A stretch of 21,641 nt of DNA from JAZQHR01 sp045540815. Its GTDB lineage: Bacteria; Bacillota; Clostridia; UMGS1810. Shown piece by piece: positions 15,493 through 21,641 of this stretch. The position numbers and the translations under genes were made by a program. The notes under the pieces are model-generated. The model ran no database searches. It had not been told where the DNA came from and saw only the letters and a program-made list of their open reading frames with translations. Positions within the stretch are counted from its first letter, which is position 1. Each line of letters begins with the position of its first letter. The stretch is from the NCBI GenBank assembly GCA_045540815.1, contig JAZQHY010000047.1:1-21641 (forward strand), given 5' to 3'.

Positions 15493-16219
15493 TTTGCTTG
15501 ATGAAAGCATAGGTTTTGGCAAAACAGTTTTAATGCCCGGCGATCCACTGCGAGCAAAGTTTATTGCTGAGAATTTTCTTGTTAACCCTGTACTTGTAAA
15601 TAACGTTAGAGGCGTAAACGGTTATACAGGTTTTTACAAGGGTATAAAAGTTTCTGTTATGGCAAGCGGTATGGGTATACCATCTATTGGCATTTACAGC
15701 TATGAGCTGTATAAAAACTTCGGTGTTCAAAACATTATGAGGATCGGGAGTGCCGGAGCCATTAGCGAAGATATTAAGTTACGTGATATTGTTGCAGGAA
15801 TGGGTGCTTGCACTAACTCAAATTTTCAGGAACAGTACGCTCTTAGGGGACATCTTTCTCCAATTTGTTCTTACGAAATGCTAAAAATCACTAAAGAAAC
15901 TGCAGATGAACTAGGTGTCAATATGCCAGTAGGAAATCTTTATTCTTCTGACACATTTTATGACGACACTACTGCGTCTGTAGAGTATCGTAAAATCGGC
16001 TGTTTGGCTGTAGAAATGGAGGCTGCAGGGTTATACTTGACAGCTATGAGGCTAAAAATGAGAGCGCTTGCAATTTGTACAATATCCGACTTAGTTTACG
16101 AACCTTATGATTCTCTATCCGCTACAGAAAGAGAACAATCATTTACGCAGATGATGGAATTAGCTCTCGATACTGCAGTAAAACTTGAAGATTTGCCACA
16201 TTTAACTCCTCAAAACTAA
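15464..16219 (+). CDS. deoD: Purine-nucleoside phosphorylase, DeoD type
   Basis: Hexameric-type phosphorylase: (deoxy)purine nucleoside plus phosphate gives the base and (deoxy)ribose-1-phosphate. It has 251 residues from ATG 15464; the frame can be run back to TTG 15431, but GAAGGTGA at 15451-15458 points to 15464. Motifs: MPGDPLRAKFIAENFL (phosphate site), MASGMGIPSIGIYSYEL, RIGSAGAI, VEMEAAGLY (ribose binding) and the catalytic Asp in CTISD. The product is handed to DeoB. Confidence 0.95.
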   Translation: MSAVKTPHINLLDESIGFGKTVLMPGDPLRAKFIAENFLVNPVLVNNVRGVNGYTGFYKGIKVSVMASGMGIPSIGIYSYELYKNFGVQNIMRIGSAGAISEDIKLRDIVAGMGACTNSNFQEQYALRGHLSPICSYEMLKITKETADELGVNMPVGNLYSSDTFYDDTTASVEYRKIGCLAVEMEAAGLYLTAMRLKMRALAICTISDLVYEPYDSLSATEREQSFTQMMELALDTAVKLEDLPHLTPQN

Positions 16220-16228
16220 GGTGATTCT

Positions 16229-17401
16229 ATGTCTAAACGTGTGTTTTTAATAGTTCTAGATAGTTTTGGAATAGGTGAGATGCCTGATGCCGATAAATTC
16301 GGTGATATAGGTTCAAACACTTTAAAAACAATAACAAACTCTAAAGAATTTCGAATTAATACACTATCTAAGCTCGGACTTTGCAATATTGATTCTGTTG
16401 ATTATCTTAAATCATACAAAAATACAATCGGCGCTTATGGTAGACTTTCTGAATTATCATGTGGAAAAGATACCACAATTGGTCATTGGGAAATTAGTGG
16501 TATTGTGTCACAATCGCCGTTACCTACTTACCCTAATGGTTTTCCGAATGATGTGATTTCTGAATTTGAAAAACGCACAAATAAAAAAGTATTATGCAAT
16601 AAACCGTATTCAGGTACAAAGGTTATTAACGACTATGGCGCTCAGCATTTAGAAACAGGAGATCTGATTGTTTATACTTCAGCAGATAGTGTGTTTCAGA
16701 TTGCCGCACACGAAGATATAGTACCAGTTGATAAACTTTATGAATACTGTAAAATCGCCAGAGAAATTCTATCGGGTGAACACGCTGTAGGACGAGTTAT
16801 AGCTCGTCCGTTTGTTGGAAATATTGGTGATTTCAAAAGAACATCAAATAGGCACGATTTTTCTTTGCAGCCTGTAAAAAAAACGATGCTTGATTATTTG
16901 AATGAAAGTGGTTTTGATACAATTTCAATAGGAAAAATATACGACATTTTTGCAGGATGCGGTATTACAGAATACAGTTACACAAAAGACAACACCGATG
17001 GCATGAAAAAAGCCGATGAATATATCTTAAAGAATTTCAACGGCTTATGCTTTATTAATTTAGTTGACTTTGATATGACTTATGGACATAGACGAAATGT
17101 TGACGGATACGCTAAAGCGATATCAGATTTCGACGCTTGGCTCGATGGTTTTATTAGTAAACTTAATGATGAAGATGTTTTGATAATTACAGCTGACCAT
17201 GGTTGTGATCCGGGATTTATAAAATCTACTGATCACACACGAGAGTATGTGCCACTTATTGTTTTTGGAAAAAATATTAAATCTATTAATTTAGGCACCA
17301 GAGCCGGTTTTTGCGATATAGGTAAAACAATATGTGATTATTTAGAAGTCGATAATAATCTTGATGGAAATAGCTTTTTAGAGGAAATATATGAAAAATG
17401 A
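16229..17401 (+). CDS. deoB: Phosphopentomutase
   Basis: Converts (deoxy)ribose-1-phosphate to the 5-phosphate, linking the phosphorylases to DeoC. The 390-residue protein is of the alkaline-phosphatase superfamily with two Mn2+ ions: the N-terminal metal motif LDSFGIGEMPDA at about residue 10, the active-site Thr in GKDTTIGHWEI, and the C-terminal TADHGCDPGF plus DHTREYVP. AAGGTGA lies before the ATG. The end overlaps cdd by 11 nt. Confidence 0.97.
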   Translation: MSKRVFLIVLDSFGIGEMPDADKFGDIGSNTLKTITNSKEFRINTLSKLGLCNIDSVDYLKSYKNTIGAYGRLSELSCGKDTTIGHWEISGIVSQSPLPTYPNGFPNDVISEFEKRTNKKVLCNKPYSGTKVINDYGAQHLETGDLIVYTSADSVFQIAAHEDIVPVDKLYEYCKIAREILSGEHAVGRVIARPFVGNIGDFKRTSNRHDFSLQPVKKTMLDYLNESGFDTISIGKIYDIFAGCGITEYSYTKDNTDGMKKADEYILKNFNGLCFINLVDFDMTYGHRRNVDGYAKAISDFDAWLDGFISKLNDEDVLIITADHGCDPGFIKSTDHTREYVPLIVFGKNIKSINLGTRAGFCDIGKTICDYLEVDNNLDGNSFLEEIYEK

Positions 17402-17810
17402 ATCTTTAATTAAGGAAGCAATCAGGGCAATGAGTTGCTCTTACAGTTCTTATTCAAATTTCAAAGTAGGAGCAGCTTTGTTAACAGAAAGTGGGAAGAT
17501 TTACACTGGATGCAACATTGAAAACGCTTCTTTTTCTGCTACAAACTGCGCTGAACGTACTGCTTTTTTTAAGGCAATAAGCGAAGGGGAGAGGAATTTT
17601 GAAAAAATCGCAATTGTTGGTGGTTTAAATGGAATTGTTTCCGATTATACTCCACCCTGCGGTATTTGCAGACAAGTTATGAGCGAATTCTGTAAACCCG
17701 ATTTTAAAATAATTCTTGCAAAATCAGAAAACGAATATATTGAATACAAGCTTAGTGAAATTTTACCATTAAGCTTTTCAAGTGTAAATTTGGAGACTAA
17801 TCATGGGTGA
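17391..17810 (+). CDS. cdd: Cytidine deaminase
   Basis: Zinc enzyme that turns (deoxy)cytidine into (deoxy)uridine, feeding the next enzyme. At 139 residues it is the short tetrameric type found in Bacillus. Zinc ligands are C53 in TNCAERTA (with catalytic E55) and C90/C93 in PPCGICRQ; FKVGAALLT and CNIENAS form the substrate pocket. It overlaps deoB by 11 nt and udp by 8 nt; GAGGAAA within deoB serves as ribosome-binding site. Confidence 0.96.
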   Translation: MKNESLIKEAIRAMSCSYSSYSNFKVGAALLTESGKIYTGCNIENASFSATNCAERTAFFKAISEGERNFEKIAIVGGLNGIVSDYTPPCGICRQVMSEFCKPDFKIILAKSENEYIEYKLSEILPLSFSSVNLETNHG

Positions 17811-18567
17811 TACATTACAATATCATATTAATTTATCTGAAGAAAACAAAGCTAAATACGCTATTATTCCAGGAGATCCAGGACGTGTTGAAAAGATTGC
17901 ATCATTTTTAGACAATCCAAAACATATCACAACCAATCGTGAATATAACACGTACGAGGGTTATTTGAATGGTGAGAAGATTCTTGTTGTTTCTACAGGT
18001 ATTGGTGGTCCATCAACAGCAATATGTGTTGAAGAACTTGCTAAAATAGGAGTTGACACTTTCATCAGAGTTGGTACTTGTGGTGGAATGCAGTTAAACG
18101 TTGATCCTGGCGACATTATTATAGCAAATGGAGCAATAAGAATGGAAGGCACTTCCAGAGAATACCTCCCAATTGAGTTTCCTGCTGTTGCTGATTTTCA
18201 GGTTACTTCAGCTTTGAAAAAGGCAGCTAGAAAACTTCATTACAAACACCACGTTGGTGTTGTTCAGGCTAAAGACAGTTTCTATAGTCAGCATAGTCCA
18301 GAAAGTATGGGAGTATGCGATGAACTAAACTCAAAATGGAAAGCGTGGATAAAAGGCGGCTGTCTTGCTTCAGAGATGGAAAGTGCAGCTCTTTTTATCG
18401 TTTCATCCGTAAGAAGATTACGAGCAGGAAGCGTATTTCATTGCGTATGGAATCAGGAACAAGCTGGTTGCGGTATGCCTCAGGAAAACCATATCACTGA
18501 TACAACTTTAGCTATTAAAACTGCTATTGAAGCTCTAAAAATTCTCATAGAAGAAGACAAGCACTAA
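17803..18567 (+). CDS. udp: Uridine phosphorylase
   Basis: Splits uridine (and probably deoxyuridine) with phosphate into uracil and (deoxy)ribose-1-phosphate. The 254-residue protein belongs to the same NP-I fold as DeoD. Marks: IPGDPGRVEKIA (phosphate site), STGIGGPSTAICVEELA, RVGTCGGMQ, and SEMESAALF in place of the DeoD-type VEMEAAG. It begins 8 nt before the cdd stop with GGAG upstream. Together with cdd it completes pyrimidine nucleoside use without a pyrimidine-nucleoside phosphorylase gene. No terminator follows. Confidence 0.92.
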   Translation: MGDTLQYHINLSEENKAKYAIIPGDPGRVEKIASFLDNPKHITTNREYNTYEGYLNGEKILVVSTGIGGPSTAICVEELAKIGVDTFIRVGTCGGMQLNVDPGDIIIANGAIRMEGTSREYLPIEFPAVADFQVTSALKKAARKLHYKHHVGVVQAKDSFYSQHSPESMGVCDELNSKWKAWIKGGCLASEMESAALFIVSSVRRLRAGSVFHCVWNQEQAGCGMPQENHITDTTLAIKTAIEALKILIEEDKH

Positions 18568-18574
18568 GTTTTAC

Positions 18575-18603
18575 CACATAATCTCTGCGCATATATTTAT
18601 GTG
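18575..18603 (+). repeat. Short hairpin before the cwlD ribosome-binding site
   Basis: CACATAA (18575-18581) and TTATGTG (18597-18603) can pair over 7 bp with a 15-nt loop, ending one base before the GGAGG (18605-18609) of cwlD. There is no T-run, so it is not a terminator; udp-cwlD read-through is possible. Weak element. Confidence 0.4.
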
Positions 18604-18615
18604 TGGAGGTGTATT

Positions 18616-19314
18616 ATGAAGCATAATCTTAAAGCCATATTACTAAGTTCAGTTTCTTTATGTATTATTATAGTAATCACATATTCGTTAACATCAGTTA
18701 ATAGTATATCAACATCTACAAATACAAGCGACGTTCGAAAGACAATTATCATCGATCCTGGTCACGGAGGGTTTGATAGCGGAGCAGTTGCAAATAATAT
18801 TCTGGAAAAGAATATTAATATGCAGATTTCGTTAAAACTAAAAGATTTATTTTTGTCAAATGGTATTAAAGTAGTTATGACAAGAAATAAAGATATTGCA
18901 TTATATACTCAAAATGATAACAAAAAACGCTCTGATTTAAACACAAGAGTAAAACTGTTCAACTCAAACGAAAATAATATTGTTATCAGTATCCACCAAA
19001 ATATGTTCACTGACTGCAGATACTCTGGAACTCAGGTTTTCTTTTCAAACAACAACGCAGAAAGCTCTTATTTAGCTGAATGCATAAGAAACAGTGTAGT
19101 TACACTGATACAACCAGAAAATAAGCGACAGTGTAAAAAAGCAGGTAGTGAGATTTTTGTATTAGATAATTCTACTGTACCTGCTGTAATGGTTGAATGC
19201 GGTTTTATGTCTAATGTTAACGAATTGAATAATCTTACAGACGATGAATACCAGAATAAGTTAGCTTATAGTATTTATCTGGGTTTTCTTGAATTCTATT
19301 ACACAAATTATTAA
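18616..19314 (+). CDS. cwlD: N-acetylmuramoyl-L-alanine amidase CwlD
   Basis: Sporulation amidase that removes the peptide side chain from muramic acid, the first step to muramic-delta-lactam in the spore cortex. The 232-residue protein has one N-terminal membrane anchor or signal (about residues 7-25) and an Amidase_3 domain. Zinc ligands are H50 in IIIDPGHGG, E64 in ILEKN and H127 in SIHQN; the catalytic glutamate is E194 in VECGFMSN. The single-domain architecture without cell-wall repeats, plus MTR, KRSDLNTR and GTQVFFS blocks, fits CwlD. The start is ATG 18616 with GGAGG 6 nt upstream; a GTG at 18601 in frame overlaps the ribosome-binding site and is rejected. A spore-specific promoter was not recognised. 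Confidence 0.88.
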   Translation: MKHNLKAILLSSVSLCIIIVITYSLTSVNSISTSTNTSDVRKTIIIDPGHGGFDSGAVANNILEKNINMQISLKLKDLFLSNGIKVVMTRNKDIALYTQNDNKKRSDLNTRVKLFNSNENNIVISIHQNMFTDCRYSGTQVFFSNNNAESSYLAECIRNSVVTLIQPENKRQCKKAGSEIFVLDNSTVPAVMVECGFMSNVNELNNLTDDEYQNKLAYSIYLGFLEFYYTNY

Positions 19315-19330
19315 ACAGGAATGATTAAAA

Positions 19331-20698
19331 ATGGCAAGTAAAATTAAAAGTGTATACATTTGTTCTGAGTGTGGATATGAAAGCCCTAAGTGGTACGGAA
19401 AATGTCCATCATGTGGCGAATGGAATACGATGAATGAAGAAATCAAAGAGAAATCAAACGCATCTTTAACTAAAACCCGTGTATCTAGCTACGCTCCGCC
19501 TGTACAAATAAAAGATATTTCTACTACCGACGAAATTCGATACAAAACCGGATTATCGGAATTAGATCGAGTTCTCGGCGGCGGTATTGTAAAAGGAAGT
19601 TTAGTATTACTAGGCGGTGATCCTGGTATCGGAAAATCCACTATTTTACTACAAATTTGTGAGTATTTAGGAAAAAACAATAAGATTTTATACGTTTCAG
19701 GCGAGGAATCCAAGCGTCAGCTAAAACTAAGAGCAGACAGACTAAACGTTAATAACGATAACTTGTTTATCCAGACACAAACCGACGTTGAACTTATCAG
19801 CGAAACTATAAGACAAGATAAACCTGACCTTGTTATGATTGACTCGATTCAGACAATGTCTTTAAATGAATTACAATCATCTCCTGGTAGTATAACACAA
19901 GTCAGAGAATGTACTAATTATCTAATGCGTGTAGCCAAAAGCCTTGATATCCCTCTTATTATTGTAGGTCACGTCAACAAAGAAGGCTCTATAGCAGGAC
20001 CGAAGGTACTCGAACACGTAGTTGATGCTGTTCTACATTTTGAAGGCGACAAGCAGATGTCTTATCGAATACTTCGTGCTGTTAAGAACAGATACGGTTC
20101 GACTAATGAAATCGGTGTATTCCAAATGACCGATGTTGGTCTTGTCGAGGTCGAAAACCCATCAAGTATGTTACTCTCAGGTCGTCCCAAAAATGTATCT
20201 GGAACATGTGTTGCTTGTGCCATGGAGGGAACAAGACCAATTTTAGCAGAGATTCAGGGTTTAGCTACAACAACGGGTTATGGTAACCCAAGAAGAATGA
20301 GTACGGGTTTTGATTACAACCGTATGTCTCTTATCCTCGCTGTTTTAGAAAAGCGTGCAGGTTATTATTTTTCAAACACAGATACATACGTTAACGTTGT
20401 CGGTGGTCTCCGACTTGACGAAACTGCTGTAGATATAGCTGTCGCGATGGCACTTGTCAGCAGTCTTAAAGATGTAGTTATACCTGAAGATTCACTAGCT
20501 ATTGGCGAAATTGGTCTAGCAGGAGAAATACGAGCAGTTAATCATATTACACAACGCGTAAGTGAAGCAATTCGTCTAGGATTCAAACGGATAATAATAC
20601 CATATCATAATTTAAAAGATATAAAAAACGATAATGATGCTGAGATTATTGGCGTTAAAAACGTAAGACAAGCTTTTGAGGCTTTGACCAATGAATAA
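19331..20698 (+). CDS. radA: DNA repair protein RadA (Sms)
   Basis: RecA-like ATPase/branch-migration helicase acting in homologous recombination. The 455-residue protein is full length: a C4 zinc finger (C11, C14, C25, C28) at the N-terminus, Walker A GGDPGIGKST at 95-104, Walker B VMIDSIQT near 168-174, the RadA-specific KNRYG at 252-256, and a Lon-protease-like domain from about residue 290 (VGGLRLDE, LAIGEIGLAGEIRAV) without need for peptidase activity. AGGAATGA precedes the ATG, 16 nt after cwlD. It overlaps the next gene by 8 nt. Confidence 0.97.
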   Translation: MASKIKSVYICSECGYESPKWYGKCPSCGEWNTMNEEIKEKSNASLTKTRVSSYAPPVQIKDISTTDEIRYKTGLSELDRVLGGGIVKGSLVLLGGDPGIGKSTILLQICEYLGKNNKILYVSGEESKRQLKLRADRLNVNNDNLFIQTQTDVELISETIRQDKPDLVMIDSIQTMSLNELQSSPGSITQVRECTNYLMRVAKSLDIPLIIVGHVNKEGSIAGPKVLEHVVDAVLHFEGDKQMSYRILRAVKNRYGSTNEIGVFQMTDVGLVEVENPSSMLLSGRPKNVSGTCVACAMEGTRPILAEIQGLATTTGYGNPRRMSTGFDYNRMSLILAVLEKRAGYYFSNTDTYVNVVGGLRLDETAVDIAVAMALVSSLKDVVIPEDSLAIGEIGLAGEIRAVNHITQRVSEAIRLGFKRIIIPYHNLKDIKNDNDAEIIGVKNVRQAFEALTNE

Positions 20699-21407
20699 AA
20701 TTGCAATTATATCAAATACCGAACCCGTTATTTGTAAAAAGTTTATTGAACTTGGTTATAAACTCATCTACACAGAAGAAGTAGATGGGTTTATTTCGTA
20801 TGAAAAAACTCACGCAGATATGCAGTGTATAAAAATTAATAACGAAATAATTTTACTTTCATGTTGCAAAAAACTCAGACATATACTTAAAGAAACGTAT
20901 AGCATTAACACTGCTTATACAAGTAGAAGTTTCAGCGGAAAATATCCAGAAAACATTTTGTTAAATGTACAAATAATCGGTAAATATGTTATCGGAAAAG
21001 AAGATCATCTTGATAAAACACTGCTAGATCGTATCAGAAAATACAATTTAAAAATTATTAATGTCAATCAGGGATATGCAGGTTGTTCTTGTCTAAAAGT
21101 AAACGACAAAGCTTTAATTACAGCTGATCCATCAATATATAACGCACTAAAGAATACAGAAATTGATGTTCTTAAAATAGCTGAAGGTTATATAAGACTC
21201 AGCACAGCGGGGGAGAATACTTTTGGATTTATCGGTGGCGCCTCAGCAAATTTGGATAACAACACAATACTTTTCTTCGGAGATATAAGAGTACATCCTG
21301 ATTATTCTAGAATCACTGATTTTTGTAATCAACATAATACAAGTATTGAATATATAAAAGATTATCCAATAACAGATATTGGTTCTGCTACTTTGTTAAT
21401 TATTTAA
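20691..21407 (+). CDS. Uncharacterised clostridial protein, possibly GME-fold (DUF6873-like)
   Basis: A 238-residue soluble protein without signal peptide or membrane segment; function unknown. I associate its pattern from memory with a clostridial family called DUF6873 (guanidino-modifying-enzyme, pentein-like fold), not verified. Visible support: repeated short beta-rich blocks in which a turn is followed by a strand, such as VNQGYAGCSCLKV, ALITADPSIYNAL, GFIGGASANL and ILFFGDIR, ending in PITDIGSATLLI. Candidate conserved residues are the GY..C.C cysteines and the Asp in TAD, but I cannot say that a catalytic Cys-His-Asp set is present. It starts 8 nt inside radA, so it is translationally coupled to it. 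No terminator follows. Confidence 0.65.
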   Translation: MNKIAIISNTEPVICKKFIELGYKLIYTEEVDGFISYEKTHADMQCIKINNEIILLSCCKKLRHILKETYSINTAYTSRSFSGKYPENILLNVQIIGKYVIGKEDHLDKTLLDRIRKYNLKIINVNQGYAGCSCLKVNDKALITADPSIYNALKNTEIDVLKIAEGYIRLSTAGENTFGFIGGASANLDNNTILFFGDIRVHPDYSRITDFCNQHNTSIEYIKDYPITDIGSATLLII

Positions 21408-21641
21408 CATTCGTGTTGAAAGCATAATTCATTTTCACTTATTGTTATTTAGAAAACACTAAAATAGATATCAAATAAAAATATAAGAGGAAAAAACACC
21501 TAAGCATCTTGTTAGCTATAAAACAGTATATTAACCATATCGATCATAATATCAACAATTTAAATAAAGATTTAACCTTACTAGAAAATTCAACTTTGCT
21601 CAGAATTTTTTGAACGTATGAAAGTTCGTTTCAAAAAAACT
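21408..21641. other. AT-rich tail without a convincing gene
   Basis: The 234 bases after the last gene hold no recognised RNA, promoter or terminator. Plus-strand bases 21479-21613 are one open stretch ending in TGA at 21611-21613; from TTG 21509 it reads as 34 codons with an amphipathic, coiled-coil-like look, but the only purine-rich site (AAGAGG near 21485-21490) is too far away. At the very end, TTTTTTGAA (21606-21614) and TTCAAAAAA (21630-21638) form a 9-bp inverted repeat. Confidence 0.5.

Noticed and set aside
21612..21627. LexA (SOS) box near the end of the window
   Set aside because: GAAC and GTTC are present but 8 nt apart, not the 4 nt needed for the Gram-positive LexA site.
1..21641. 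CRISPR array, insertion sequence, prophage or defence system
   Set aside because: No repeated spacer-like units, transposase, integrase, terminal repeats or defence genes were seen on either strand.

Overview
The window looks like a piece of an AT-rich chromosome from a spore-forming Clostridia-type Firmicute, most likely a gut anaerobe of the Oscillospiraceae/Ruminococcaceae kind. The supporting evidence is spore genes (sigK, cwlJ, gerQ, cwlD), a FeoA/FeoB ferrous-iron importer, the Firmicute SDR-type UxuB, strong Shine-Dalgarno sequences, and frequent TTG starts. I place no genus. Both edges carry odd or broken sequence (in-frame stops within the first 45 bases; an unexplained tail), so this may be a whole contig from an assembly.

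Layout. (1) 46-7035, plus strand: a tight hexuronate operon, uxaC (5' end missing) - uxuA - uxuB - eda - kdgK, followed by a HAD-family phosphatase-like gene and a cytoplasmic GH3 glycosidase. It converts D-glucuronate via fructuronate, mannonate, KDG and KDPG to pyruvate and glyceraldehyde-3-phosphate. No uxaB/uxaA (galacturonate branch), regulator or transporter is visible. A bidirectional terminator closes it. (2) 7073-7709, minus strand: tRNA-Ser(CGA) with its own promoter and terminator, then a YkgJ-type cysteine-cluster protein whose likely promoter lies inside that terminator. (3) 7765-8871, plus: a cwlJ-gerQ spore pair behind a SigK-like promoter. (4) 8868-10093, minus: hemW with a hairpin in its leader. 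(5) 10159-12560, plus: prfC (RF3), a terminator, then pro-sigK, whose ribosome-binding site lies in the 3' arm of that terminator. (6) 12535-14690, minus: feoA-feoB. (7) 14756-18567, plus: a deoxyribonucleoside/nucleoside salvage operon deoC-deoD-deoB-cdd-udp with overlapping genes and an excellent promoter. (8) 18616-21407, plus: cwlD (spore cortex amidase), radA, and an uncharacterised clostridial protein. The last 234 bases hold no convincing gene.

How the parts work together. The uxa/uxu/kdg genes and the deo genes both feed central glycolysis (pyruvate plus glyceraldehyde-3-phosphate; acetaldehyde plus glyceraldehyde-3-phosphate). The spore genes (cwlJ, gerQ, sigK, cwlD) are scattered singly among housekeeping genes but belong to one late programme: pro-SigK drives mother-cell coat genes, GerQ holds CwlJ in the coat, and CwlD makes the muramic-lactam that cortex-lytic enzymes recognise at germination. 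The gene content is mostly ordinary. The less ordinary points are the expression signals nested inside RNA hairpins (YkgJ promoter, sigK ribosome-binding site, hemW leader) and the three poorly characterised genes (HAD, GH3, last ORF).
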